From NCBI RefSeq assembly GCF_019649055.1, contig NW_026570450.1, forward strand, positions 1 to 64,000: a stretch of 64,000 nucleotides of DNA, in the 5' to 3' direction. The position numbers and the translations under genes are program-made. Source of the DNA: Paramacrobiotus metropolitanus (Eukaryota; Tardigrada; Eutardigrada; Parachela; Macrobiotidae). Of the stretch, positions 1 through 11,921 are shown piece after piece. A model generated the notes under the pieces. It worked only from the letters and a program-made list of their open reading frames with translations. It was not told the DNA's origin and searched no databases. Each line of letters begins with the position of its first letter. Position 1 is the stretch's first letter.

Positions 1-492
1 ACATGATCCAGAGCGACCGATTTAGTGCGGCGCGTCAAATTTAATTGTCAGACAGCGCAAGATTGTGTTTCTTGTCTTTAGTATAGTACCGAGTCACCGA
101 CTACAGTTATAATGTGTTTTAGTTTCCTCTTGCTCTCTTTATATCTGTACAAACCGAAATAATTTACTCTTTTCACTGTAATTTTGAACGATTTTGGTAA
201 ACACATGCTCTTTAAACGTCGAAACGCACATTTGCAAACTTTCGCGTTCAGTACAAATTATACCTAATCAGCAATGCTGTACATCATATAAAAGTATGGC
301 GTGGAACTTCTTAGCTGGACCGGCTGGCGTGTACTGTGTAGTCTGTACTACCTAGTTAAAACGTAGCTTTCAAATATAGATATTCGCTTGATATGCGGTT
401 GGAAATAGCAGGATAAATGCAGTTTGCGCAAAAGATACTGCGGCCCTGAATATCGTGGGACACGCTAATTAAAAGATAATTGCATTGAAAAG
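1..492. other. Non-coding stretch, nothing recognised
   Basis: No conserved reading frame, splice-bounded exon, RNA gene or clear repeat was seen here. Short open frames have no similarity to any family in the window. Confidence 0.4.
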
Positions 493-570
493 TGCAGATG
501 GCATCAGACCGCTGCAAGACGAAACAACCAATGATGGACTGGCGTGCCGTGCAGTGCAGATTCGGAAGAT
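493..570 (+). pseudogene. Inverted scrap of a tail-collar-family exon
   Basis: About 75 bases closely match, in opposite orientation, the part of the minus-strand collar-family gene at roughly 2020-2090. The shared run includes the stretch encoding DGIRPLQ and MMDW. Two small indels split the match across two reading frames, so no long product is possible. No splice sites or further exons surround it. It is best read as a dead fragment left by an inverted duplication of the neighbouring gene. Confidence 0.75.
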
Positions 571-819
571 GCCGGTTATGTTATACATTCCTGCCCAGGC
601 CGCGAGTATCCTTCGTGTTTTCGCTTGTACCTCGGGTTTTGGACTATTGTGGATTTACTACGCACCTTTTATGATGATTAAATTGTACCTATCATGAAAT
701 GTATCCGTGTTTTGCATGTGCATGCACTATTTGTACTACCAAAGCTATTCCTTATCAAAATACTGATATAGTCATATCTACGAATATTAATTTTATATTC
801 TGCAGATATAAGGGGTAGC

Positions 820-993
820 AAACTAAACGTGTTCCACGGTTTCCGGCCTGCTGCCGTCACCCGGCTGGAGTTTTACGTTGTGGCTGAACAGCGCTTATGT
901 ACCGCGCCAGATTTAACCATATGTGTGCCGTAACGTCACACTCCAGGCGGGTGACGGCAGCAGTACTGAGGTCGTGGAACACATAGTTTAACT
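820..993. repeat. Foldback / MITE-like inverted repeat
   Basis: Two arms of about 60 bases, near 820-882 and 928-993, are imperfect reverse complements. They share GTGTTCCACG, GCTGCCGTCACCCG and CTGGAG blocks. A loop of about 45 bases separates them. It has no coding capacity. It lies between the collar-family scrap and the broken collar gene, so it may have taken part in their inverted arrangement. No target-site duplication could be confirmed. Confidence 0.7.
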
Positions 994-1283
994 ATATATG
1001 ATATATGTACATGAGATCATAGAAACGCTCTTTCGACTTTATATCCTAATTTGGAAGCAATAATCCCTGGTTGTAACCGTTAAAATTATGAATCGATATT
1101 GTATTCACATTACACATTAAAATTGTAGCACACTAATGTTAAGGGAATTTGGCTTGTACCGTAAATTTTTCCAGTAAAATGATAATATTATGAGCCGGTA
1201 ATAGTAAGTACATATATCTCATATGCTAAATCATTAAATTTAAACGAAAAATACAAGCTCTATCTGTACACAAATAATTCCCT

Positions 1284-2991
1284 TCATTTAGCACGCGCGC
1301 GAATCAGATAGCGAACGGTCAAAAACGGGGGCAAGTTATTGTGAGCCTGACCTCCTCCCACCGACAGACTGGTGACATCTTTCTGGCCACTGTATTGGCT
1401 GTCATCGCCGACTGAGGGCCAGTTGTGTATTACGTCCTCATAATATTGCGCTTCTTGAGACCACGCCGGAATGGTGTGACTGTGCACCGGCATTTCGTCC
1501 GCTGTCAAGACATGACTCTTCTCACCGCCGGCCACTCCAGTCAGCTGTACTAATGGATCACTCGAATTGATACCGATGGGAAATTTCCCTTGCAAATCCG
1601 GTGTGATGGTTCGCTGCAATACAGCCGCCAGAAGCGGGTATTCCCCGTTACTGAACTCCGCGCCGTTACACTCCAACCAGCAGTCAGGGACGTTGTAATC
1701 GCGATGATACGCTACTATTGTGCCCACAGGTACTAACGTCGAAACGGTGTAGGCTATCTGAGATAAATGTTCAGACGTCTGGTTCAAGCTGCGCTTCATC
1801 CGGTGGAGGTCGTCACCCAGCTGGTCTCGGTTAACGTTGTCAATATCTTTGTTTATAGCCGACGAAAGGTCAGCATGCATGGTTTGGACTGCTCCACACC
1901 GTGATCGAACCGAGGTTCTCGTTCCCGCGGATGGCGCTCATGTTGATACAGTGCAGTGTCATCGGTTTAATGACAAACTTATCGCCGTTCCAGTGCACGC
2001 TGCCGCCAGCTTCCTTCAGCTGATTGCGCACGGCACTCCAGTCCATCATTGGTTGTTCGCCTTGCAGCGGTCTGATGCCATCTATCGCAGTGAAATTACT
2101 GCCGATCTGGAAAAAGGCTTTCATCCACTTATTTCCGTTGCCCATTAGCTCGTTTAGGCTCTTGATCTTCTCGTCTGGACGGATCGCGCCGATAGGCCAG
2201 TACATTCTTCCACTGTTCCTCCGTGAAATCTGTGGTCGTAATTACACTCGGTTTAACGATTCGTTGGAAGCGGTTGACAGCGGTGAACAGCTGACTTTCG
2301 CCGACGAATTCATCATCCGGAATCGCTCCTTCAAGGAGATGGTCCAAGGTTTCTCTCAACAGCCGGCGCAAATCCGTTTGCTGCATACACATGGTCGGCG
2401 TTTCGGGAACGAAGCTGAAAATTTCCGACGCCTCAAACGCTGTGGTATTAAGAGCCACTTCCCGCTTCATGCGACCGGGCTTCGTTAGCGCAAACGACAC
2501 TTCGAGACCAAAGAGCAGCTGATCCTGAGGATTCTCCACTGCAGTTTTAATATCACTACACTCTTTTTCCGCCGAGCAGATGATACGTCCGAGGACAGTG
2601 GTCGGCTGATGCGGAATGGGGATCCATTGGTTCATGACCTTTACCGGCAGTGTACTGTCGATTAACTCCATGCGCATACTGTGGAATGGAATGGTGCGGA
2701 GATTCAGGGAGTTGGACAGCAGATCCATTTGTTTTAATTCTGTCTGGATATAATCTCGGTAACTTGCCTCCCAAAGTTGTAGCGCAAAGACTAAGTAGTT
2801 CTGATGGTTATTATAGACGACATAGGTAGAGTTGGGGACAAATGTACATGCTGGGGCGTAATAGTACGTCACGTTGGGCGAGCCGTTACTTTCTTTGTAA
2901 ATTCTTGCTTGGAAATTTCTGTACGGAATGCTTAGGTAAGCGGAGGAAAGGGCCACATTAGCGGAAGACGAATCGGATTCCAGTGATAATA
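1284..2991 (-). pseudogene. Tail-collar family secreted protein, frameshifted copy
   Basis: Read on the minus strand, three overlapping frames together match the intact paralogue at 29397-31405 from its N-terminal family domain through a phage-type tail-collar domain (PVGTIVAYH, CNG, TPDLQGKFPIG, GGEKSHVLTADEMPVHSH, NNLPPFL). One frame change falls near 2196-2200, beside the WKNV/YWP junction. A second falls near 1870-1880, in a CATGCATGC repeat. Each is equivalent to one extra base. A plausible phase-1 splice acceptor ends at 2992, but no first exon with a signal peptide could be found upstream. It is either a pseudogene or an assembly with two indel errors. The first is favoured because the start is also missing. 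Confidence 0.7.
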
Positions 2992-5303
2992 CTATCTCGA
3001 AAGAATAAAACAAATCAATTCCTGCATATATCCGGTAATCAGTGCACACTTTTTTTTGTAGCGGTACAGGTTGATGCAACGAATACGTAGGATGACTTAC
3101 TTATCGGCAGTTTGACAGATAATATTTTAATAGTCAACTCGGATGCTCTAAAATTGTGGTCTAATGATTATAATAATTTCAAGAATGTACATAATTCTGA
3201 GTGATTCAAATTCCAAATTATAAGCATACGGTATGTGAAAAGTATCGTGTATTTCTTTAATATAATTTTTTCCAAGATTTTATGAAGAACAATTCAGTAA
3301 GCAGGTTCAGAAATGAAGTGAATTTCATTAATTTCTATCATCGCTTGCAGATTTTGCTGATCAGATATAAATAAATAGTAGTAACAATTCAACTGTAAAC
3401 GGCCAGCTGTGACTAGTAATAATGTTTACATTAATTATCGTATTTAATCGCTTGTCACGTTTAAAGTCATTAGAACGTAGCAAAATACTTTCAGTGCACA
3501 GGACGGTATTTCTATATTCCAGGCAGACAATTAATTTAAAGGAAGACGACAGAATTATAATTACAAACGTCGTGAAACGACACGGTAACTCCACAATCAC
3601 TTTTTATCGACTTTTAGTATAAGGCCTTCTCAGACAGCTTAAATTAGGTCGATGTCAGTGTTTTATGTAGGGGCTCGGTTCTTTTACCAAACGTACCATT
3701 TTGTGGCAATATCATCCAACACATTAAACCTCCCAGTACAAATCCCAGCATTTTAAAAGATAGGATTATTGAAAAGCAAAACTGCGAAGTTGACACTCAT
3801 GAGCTTCTTCCCGGGTCTGGACGGTCCGAACAGACTGACAATATTTAAGTATCACCGTATGATCCTTACCAGATCGCCATAAACCATAAAGGATGACCTG
3901 TTCGAAAAATGATGTTGCGATATTATTTTATTGTAAGGCAACGAGACACAAAACCGACAGCTGCTATTCACGCGAAGCCAGCTGGCACACGTTAGTTAGC
4001 GTTATCTTTTGTTGACTACCGGTCATTACTTGCCAGTAGTACACTAGTAAGTATGTACGAGTATGTGTACATATGCAGTATTTCTCTGTAATTCAATATT
4101 ATTACTGTAAGAAACAGCCAAATCACGTTCCAAATCGCAACGCGTTGATTAGATTGAGATCGCTGGGAATTTCACATCAAGATTCCAACTTAAGTACATA
4201 CATCAGATCACGTACGCACTTCAGTTACCTACGTAAGTATTAAGTTACTGGCTCTTCCGCGCGCATCTTCGTCTAACTGTATCTGTGTCATTCGTGCCTT
4301 CACGATCCGTTTCGGTGTGGCTCTTGGGCCCTTGGCATAATATTATTTTTATTAAAACATTATGTAGATATTACCAAAATTAGCTCAGGCATCTAATTCA
4401 AAGTGACAGCTAATCTTAACCGTTTGTCTACAACCTCGTGCAGGAGCTAGTCCTGATTGTTGTAGACGTTAAGCTGATTAAACAATAAACAAACAAACAT
4501 ATAGACCACTATAAAAGCAAACGCTGTGTCGAATGTGAATCACGTCCGGTATTGACAGAGCACGATACCGATAACGCAAACCTGTTGGATGCAAACGCTT
4601 AACCGACGGTTATTACCACAAAGAACTGTTCATTAATTCAAAGCCGTGCTCCGATTAGGATAATGCCACCATCATAAAAATTACAGAACAGGGCAATTTT
4701 CAAGAAATTTTCATAAGGCAATTTTTTCATAAGAAATTTTCATAAGGCAATTTAGGCTTGAGAGAATTCATCGTACCCTACTCATTATATCTGTAGTACG
4801 TAGATATAAAACGATGCGCACGGGCGCGGATGCAGGGTCATAGGTTACCTGCGCTCTGCAGCGGCACTGTGCAAATCGCTGTGAATAACGTTTGTTTAAG
4901 GAAGTCGTATCACCGCGCTTAAAGGGCAAAGTGTTCTTCTCACAAGTTTATTGTCCTACTTATGATTCCACAATCGCCGGTTCGTGAAAATATCGTGACA
5001 AAATGTTGCTGGTTCTCCAATCAACAGCAAACACGATGAGCAAAAGGCAAAAACTACACAAAATTGTCAGATCGGATACAGTGCACTTTGGAGGAAAACA
5101 CAGCTGCACGTGATACACGACAAAACATCCAGTGTACGGACTATACCGGCATTTTACGGATGCCATCCGGTTGCGCAAAATACAGCCGCGGTACAAACCG
5201 GAAATGGTCACTTCGGACGCGCAAACGGGAAATGAGGCTTACGGATTATCAACTTCCATAACTGTCCTATTAATCTAAAAATAAGTTTGTTCGGTGATCA
5301 TAT
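2992..5303. other. Intergenic region, no gene seen
   Basis: No supported exon. A hairpin with 9-base perfect arms lies at 4425-4433 and 4459-4467. A short direct duplication containing AAATTTTCATAAGGCAATTT lies at about 4695-4755. A possible signal-peptide-like frame near 3600 on the minus strand starts with GTG and has no good splice donor, so it was not called as the missing first exon of the neighbouring collar gene. Confidence 0.4.
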
Positions 5304-5310
5304 TATAAAA
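5304..5310 (+). promoter_or_regulatory. TATA box of the 5399 gene
   Basis: TATAAAA sits 89 bases before the ATG at 5399. A start of transcription about 30 bases downstream would give a short leader of roughly 60 bases. This is inferred from motif and spacing only. Confidence 0.5.
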
Positions 5311-5398
5311 AGCGACCTCGGCGGAGAACTGCAAATTTTCAGTTCATTTTGATTTTTTTGGCGGTTCCGATCGAGTCACTAGCTTTCTTCAATACAAA

Positions 5399-8300
5399 AT
5401 GTCTCCTTTTTCAGTATGTTTGTTTGCGATAATGGTTGGGCATGCGTTGTGCACATCCTTTCCCAAATGTACCTTCCTCTTTGAAGGCGGCACGTGTGAC
5501 TGTTCCGGTCGACCGCAGAACATGATGGACTGGAATCTCCTGCTAAAGAACACTTTTCCCAACACTACCATGATTAATTTTGACAGCACCGGACTGACGC
5601 ATCTGCCGGATTCCAAGGGCATCGCACTGGCATTTCCAAAATTAGGTACAGAATTCTCATGAATATGTTGAACTATATTGAATATATGTTTTCATAAATA
5701 TTATCAAGAACATTTTTACATAATTACGTAAGTTGAAATATCTGTTTTAGAATTATCTATTCAAGTACAGATAACACGATATTTAGTACACAGAAATATG
5801 TAGTATATTGTTTAATGCTTAACTAAGCGAATGTTGGTGCACATGTTTCGTATTGCGTCGTGAAATTAAGGTAAAACACCTCGCGAAATACATCGTAGTA
5901 GCACATCGTGAAATTAATTACTTAATTTAATACAGACTAATATTGTAATTTTATTAGCGGCGGATGATTTGCTTGTTATCCTTTCATCTAAAAAGCATTA
6001 GAATTTAGCATGAATCGAAGCATTAGCATTCAAACATTAGCATGAATGTTGTTGTTGTATAGAAACGATCATTGTGGATTACAAAATGGATTGCTTATAC
6101 TTGCGCTTATGGATCAAGGAATTCCAGTGTAATCCCAAGCGGACCATCAGCATCGTATCGCAGTACTGCTCCGACCTGACCACCAATCCCATCTGCCCGG
6201 CGCCGGCAGCAGCCGTCCCAGACCCCAGTCCGAAAGATATCCTACCCACTACCACTGATAACGGCAAGTGCAAGAAGCCACCGTGTAAAGAAGGTAATCA
6301 TTCTGTCACGAAAGGGCATATTTATACTATTACTGATTTCATGGACCTTCGTGAACAGAAGTAAGTCAATTGTGCATACAAATTACTGTGCATACCAAAT
6401 TATTGTGCAAACATAATTTGGTAATTAGAAGCGCACGAGTCAGCCGAAATACTGTAGTTATGCTCGTAGTATCAATTCAAATTCAGTGCACCGTACGCAC
6501 ATTTTACACGAAGTTGCAATGGGAATGCCGTTTCGTACTTAATGTTAAAATCTGTTATAAATCTACATAGTAAGTCATTATTGCATTATAAATGAAAGTT
6601 TTTCTTTTCGTGCTGATTGATACTTTTTCAAATGTGTTGCATGAAGCTTAAAGTAGACCCCAGTAAACCAGGAAGCACATATCTCGCAAAAAAACTTTTA
6701 TACTGATGCTTTTTTCTTCGTATCTTCAAAAATACTAATGCATTTGTCTCGTACGTTACAGTATTACAAGTATTTCCAGTCTCTTATACACAAAACTAAG
6801 GATCTATGTTGGAACTTGGAATTATAGGATTATATAAATTCGTGTTCTTGACTACAGAGTACTGTAACCTGTAGTTTTCGTTTCTAGAGTGAAATGCGTA
6901 AGCAAAGCCGCCCAGATCTCCAGTTTTGTAGTATTATTTTCCGACTTCTTAATATTTTGCTGTCATGACGCAAAACTGACTCTTATAATCATGAGAAAAG
7001 TATGGTCGTTGATTCATGGGCCTTGACTTTCGGCCAACTACCCGCTTGTACAGAGTACGTACCAAAACATATGACATCACCATTTCAACATCTAATCAAT
7101 TCTGTGCTGTGTTTTGCAGATAAGCCACACACCATTGACCTTTCCAAGTCGCTTCTCACGGTGCCCGTGCGTAACTTCCAGACCCGCATCTTCAAGGATA
7201 CCGCTGACGATAAGAGCGATCAGTACTATCACACCACTGCTTGCACCCTCTACCCAAACTCCTCCCAGATCTTGCTCAACAACGACACCCACGAGCACTT
7301 TGTCCTCATCGTCCTGCGCTTATGGGACACCGATTACCTACAAACCGTGCAACGGCTGCTGTCCGAAAAACTCCAGCAGAACATCACCAACATCCAGCTT
7401 ATTCCGTTTCACAGTCTACGGGTGTTCTTTGTGGACAATCCCTACTCGTTCCAAGTGATGGACCAATGGGTGACGATCATCGATAAACCAGCGGAAATTT
7501 TAATTCAGCTGATATGTAATAGTGTCAGTCATTGTCAGTATATAAAGTCCTTCGTCTACGCACATCCGGTATATTTCGCATCGACCCTGGGTGTGACCTT
7601 TTCCTTAAGTAAACCCTCCCGGACGAAAACGACGGTGAGCGTCCTACGGGAACACCTCTGGACGTCGCGTCTGTACGAAACCGTAGTGCAGCGTCACGGC
7701 CACGCCTCCAAAGTGTGCATGCAGGAACAGGACATCCGGCAGATCCTCCACGAAGCCCTCCAGAACGCTCTGGACGCCACGCTCCCCGACGACGAATTCG
7801 TCAGTGAAGACCAGATGTTCGCGTTGGTCGGAGACCTCTTCCGCAGCCTCCGCCCCAAAGTAACCAACACCCGGAATTTCAACGAGGAAGCCTGGAAGGG
7901 CGTCTTCTGGAAGGACGAGCACAACCGGCCGGATGAGAAATTCCAGTCTATGCTCAGCGCGCTGGGACCGCAGAGTAAACTGGGACAGGCGCTGAAGAAC
8001 ATGTTCCGCCACGGAACCGATTTCACCGGACTGGATACACTGAAAATCACCACGGATACACAGTCACAGATGGACCTGAACTCGGTGGTCTTCCAGATGA
8101 AGGAGACGCCCAGTGGGCTGCTGAACTGGAATGGCCATGCGTTCGTGACGAAGCCGGTGACGCTGTACTGTCTGAATCTGACGGTGTGGCAGAATCAGAC
8201 GGTGGTGGGGAACGTGACGGTGGTCAGTCGGCCTAAGTACGGGGATCTGTCGGGCACGGTGAATGTGCTGCCCATGGTGTATAAGCCGGAGGAGGGTAAG

Positions 8301-8399
8301 CATGATGCGTATAAGGTGAAGAAAGAGAAAGACCACGATGCCGGTCAGTCGGGTAGTAATCCGGTGCCGTCGTTGGCACCCTGGAGTCGGTATTCATGA
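5399..8399 (+). CDS. Secreted LRR-like plus collar-family protein without collar domain
   Basis: Three exons (5399-5645, 6063-6293, 7120-8399) join through two phase-1 GT-AG introns into one 585-residue frame. Residues 1 to about 18 form a signal peptide. The first two exons give a Cys-containing, leucine-rich segment (CDCSG, MINFDSTGLTHLP) followed by a Pro/Thr linker with CKKPPC. The third exon carries the family domain shared with the 29397 and 1284 genes: TVPVRNFQTRIF, ACTLYPNS, VCMQEQDIR, DDEFVSEDQMF, LYCLNLT. It diverges just after GDLSGTVNVLP, exactly where its relatives continue into the tail-collar domain, and ends instead in a charged tail. Function is unknown; an extracellular binding role is inference. 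Polyadenylation signals follow at 8565 and 8656. Confidence 0.8.
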
Positions 8400-9913
8400 G
8401 TGTCCATAGACTGTTTTAATTTTGCGTAGTTAATGTATGTTCCTGTGCATTTTGGCTGACCGAAAGTTGTTAGTCATAAGGTTTTCAGTGTGAATAATTT
8501 CAACCTTGATCTTTGCGCTTGCACTTTTTGGGTCTGTAAATCTTTTTTTACTGTTGTATTTTGCATTAAAAATGTGATGTGTTTAGTTGAAAAATGTTCC
8601 ATTATTATGCATTATATCTTGCAGTGTAAACTAGCTTGGTTAAATGATGCAATACAATAAAAAACGTCACAATTTACAAAAAATGAAAGAAAGTTGATTT
8701 ATAAGGAAAGCGACCGCGAGAAAATATGAAAGCAAAGATATAAGAAACAGAATAAATTAGTACAAAACACCATCAAGATACTCGTATCCCAGAGTGTCAT
8801 AGCTAAGTTTAACTTATGTGTTGTCGCCTGAAACTTCATTTAAGTTTCCTCACGATGGTCATAAAAGAGCGGCAAAAGACTGACAATTATACAAGAAGAG
8901 AAGCGGAAAAGCGGAATAGCTGGCATGCTTTAAATTAAAGTACTACTCGTAGGCTTTTATACTATATAGTATATATAGTCATGTGTATTACTAAACGGAA
9001 AAACATCAGAAATCAAACTCCAGGTTCTTAAAAGTTATGATAATTATGTTGTTCTAAAAAAATTACGCCAAATACATTACGATGGGATGTAAAGTATACG
9101 AATGAGTAAACTGCTATTACTGTAAATCTGGCCTTTCTGTAAGAAATACTATAATACTGTGCGAATACCGGGATCTTTCTTTACGAGTAGTTGTGGGAAA
9201 TCAAGTATTCTCGTTCCACAACTACCGTAAACTTACAACCCGCTACTGCGTAGAGTAACGCGCAATGACTATTATATTGTTTATTTACGAACTGCATCGA
9301 TTTATGCGCTAATACTTCTGCAGTACCATCCACACAGTCATACATACCTTACATCCACTAACAAACAAGTCTCGATACGGACCGTCAGGTTGCGATTGTA
9401 CAAACTGGACAGATGAGCGATATGTATTGACACTAAACGACTGCCAGCCACACTGACACACAGCCACTGCGTTACCCATTTCCCACAGCTGACAAGTTGC
9501 GCGACGGATGACCGTCGATGAGGTTAATTGATACAGCCTTTAGTCACATATCTGACAGCTACCTGGGTACCTGGGCGGACAGCTGTATGCTTGTCTTGGT
9601 CCACACCGGTTAGCATCGCGGAATATTTAGCTCCCTAATTAACCCTCTCTCCAACACCAATTAATACTGGGACCGTGTGAAGACAGAGAGAGCTGCGAGA
9701 CTGTCATGTCATGTCAATGCACGGATGAACATAATTTAAACAAGCTGGCCAAGTGATTCCGCGTTGACCACCCGCCCACCCATCGCTATCTGTCGCATCG
9801 ATATAGGGAAAATTAATAAAGATTCCTAGAGTGATTTATTGCGCCGGTTGTACGGTTTAGTTGGCCCAGATCGCGTCGATCATGAACGTGAATTAAAGTG
9901 GTACTTGGAAATC
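8400..9913. other. 3' flank and intergenic region
   Basis: Contains the likely AATAAA signal at 8656-8661 for the upstream gene. The rest is AT-rich and shows no exon or repeat I can support. An open frame runs into the chitin-binding gene start from about 9839, but the signal peptide decides for the ATG at 9914. Confidence 0.4.
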
Positions 9914-11266
9914 ATGCAGTGTAATGCGGCCGTGATAGTGTTATTGTACACGCTGTTGGTCACTAACCAGGTGACCTTTGGGTATACTGCTGGAGAACAT
10001 GCCGGGAAGTATGCCAGACGGGGCCATCTAATGCTGGATGATCTGGAACGGAAGAAAATCTACGAGCGGTGCGAATTCATTCTCGTATCTCGACTTTAAT
10101 GTACTGTACAAGTACAGCGGCGGCGATATGTATGTATTCGTGTTGCTGTTTTTATAGGAGTCCATCGCACAGCACTTATGAATTCCTAACGCAGTATTAC
10201 AGTTTCATTTGTCATCAGAAAAGTCCAGGATATTACGGTGATCCCCATTATGATTGCCGGATATTCCACGTTTGTCAACCCGATGGAAGGAGAGATACGT
10301 TCTTTTGTCCGGCATGGACACGCTTTAACAACAACGTACAGATCTGCGATTGGCAGCATAACGTAAGATTTGCTGGAATTTTTATCCTTGAATTATTTTT
10401 TGTAGAAACTCAAAGGATTTAATTAATTTTAAAATTCTGTAAACTGGTACAATTTCCCACGTAAATTGCTGATGTGAATCATAATTATGATGTGGCTGAA
10501 GATGCAATTTACGCCCAATTATTTTTGCAATGGAAAAAGCAATTTTTTGAAGGTTGATGATTACTGCACTTCACGGTACGCCCAATCGCACAGCGACAAC
10601 AACCGACTTCCGGCCAACAGTTATCTCCTACAACAACCCACCGTCCACACCAGAGTGGAAGCTCTCCCGGAATCACCGCCGCCGACAGAAGAACACGACC
10701 GCTACCGCAACAAATACGAACAGCAAGAATACTACAAATCCGTGTACGACCAGCAGGAACCCAAACTGAAATTCCTCATGGACGAACGCCCGGCGGTCTA
10801 CTACCCCAAACGCACCCTACTCTACCTTCCGCAACCGCACTTTAGCCACCCGGACCCGGTCGCCGACCTTCCAGTGCCGCTGCAGGAAGACAACGCGGCG
10901 AAAGAAGCCCCACCCCCGCCGCCGCCCGAACCCGTGGAGGTCCTGTCGGTGGTGCAGATGGTGGTCCCGGAGGAGACGTCGACGCTGACCCCGGAGGATC
11001 CGGCGCGGCCGCGATTCCCGAGCGAGCACAGTACGAGAGTGGTGGTGCACGTGATCCCTCGCATGTTATTCCGGTCCCACCCACAACCGACTACGCGGTT
11101 TTGCAGAGTCCTCCCGGGTCCGGAGGAGAGGTTGGTGGCGGCGGAGGAGGAGCCGGAAACGGAGTCGGCAGCGGCGGACACGCTGGCCCCGAAGGCCAAA
11201 GTCCTGCTCATGTCGCATCCCCAGAGGGAAGTGCTCATCCGGCAGAAGTGGATCATGCCGGTCTGA
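9914..11266 (+). CDS. Secreted chitin-binding (CBM14 / peritrophin-A) protein
   Basis: Exons 9914-10068, 10158-10362 and 10553-11266 give 357 residues (phases 2 and 0). Residues 1 to about 23 are a signal peptide. One CBM14 domain spans Cys70 to Cys125, with the family pattern GDPHYDCRIFHVCQPDG, FCP, FN and CDW. Its last cysteine (VDDYC) lies on the third exon, as in the other two chitin-binding genes here. The remaining 230 residues are low-complexity: Gln/Tyr-rich, then a run of prolines and acidic residues, with no second domain. Such proteins bind chitin in cuticle or gut lining. The neighbouring chitin-binding gene is convergent. A polyadenylation signal lies at 11411-11416. Codons in the tail are markedly GC-rich, creating long antisense frames that are not genes. 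Confidence 0.85.
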
Positions 11267-11410
11267 ATGCGGCCTTTGATCTGGGCCCGGTTATTGAGTT
11301 GTGGATACCCACGCCATTTAAGAAAATTATTTAAACTAAACGTGCGGTGCAGTAGCGGGATAAAGATTGAACGAACGTTTTTGTGAATGGCGGTTGTAAG
11401 TCTGATTGTA

Positions 11411-11416
11411 AATAAA
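11411..11416 (+). terminator. Poly(A) signal
   Basis: AATAAA 145 bases after the stop codon of the chitin-binding gene ending at 11266. The convergent gene has its own signal on the minus strand (TTTATT on plus at 11740-11745). Confidence 0.5.
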
Positions 11417-11921
11417 TTTTGTGTATATAATTCTTGCAGTTAGTGTGGCGGATGTTTGTAATAATTTTATGTACACTACAGACGCGCTTGTTTATTAATG
11501 TATTTTTTTTATAAAAGCTCTACTTCGGCAGACTGAAATCGTTGACCGATTGCACACTTTACAGAATAGAAATTTCAAAAATACGGTAATAAATATGGAA
11601 ATCTTGCAGTACTGTCTTTTACAGAACATGAATCATAATAAAATAATTTATTAATCTACTGACACACCGCATCACCAACATTCCGCGATCCTTCTTTTTT
11701 AATTTTTAATAGAGTCGTTAACTAAGAATACAGGGCGAATTTATTAAGAACAAAAAGCGTTTCGGTACATCGAAGCGCGTATTCGGATAATCGGATTATA
11801 CTAGTGCGGTAGTGCCATGTATGATACATGTATATACAAGATGATAATATATTATACAAGTAGTTACACACGACTGACACGAGTATCCATAAAAATACAA
11901 ATAATTTATGCACACGTACGA

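Noticed and set aside
2024-2488. Plus-strand frame over the broken collar gene
   Set aside because: Only the minus strand matches the paralogous family.
7644-8053. Antisense frames over the collar-family gene
   Set aside because: Shadows of a GC-rich exon that aligns with two paralogues on the sense strand.
10817-11256. Long antisense open frames over the chitin-binding gene
   Set aside because: They mirror a GC-rich, Pro-rich coding tail on the plus strand and lack motifs or splice context.
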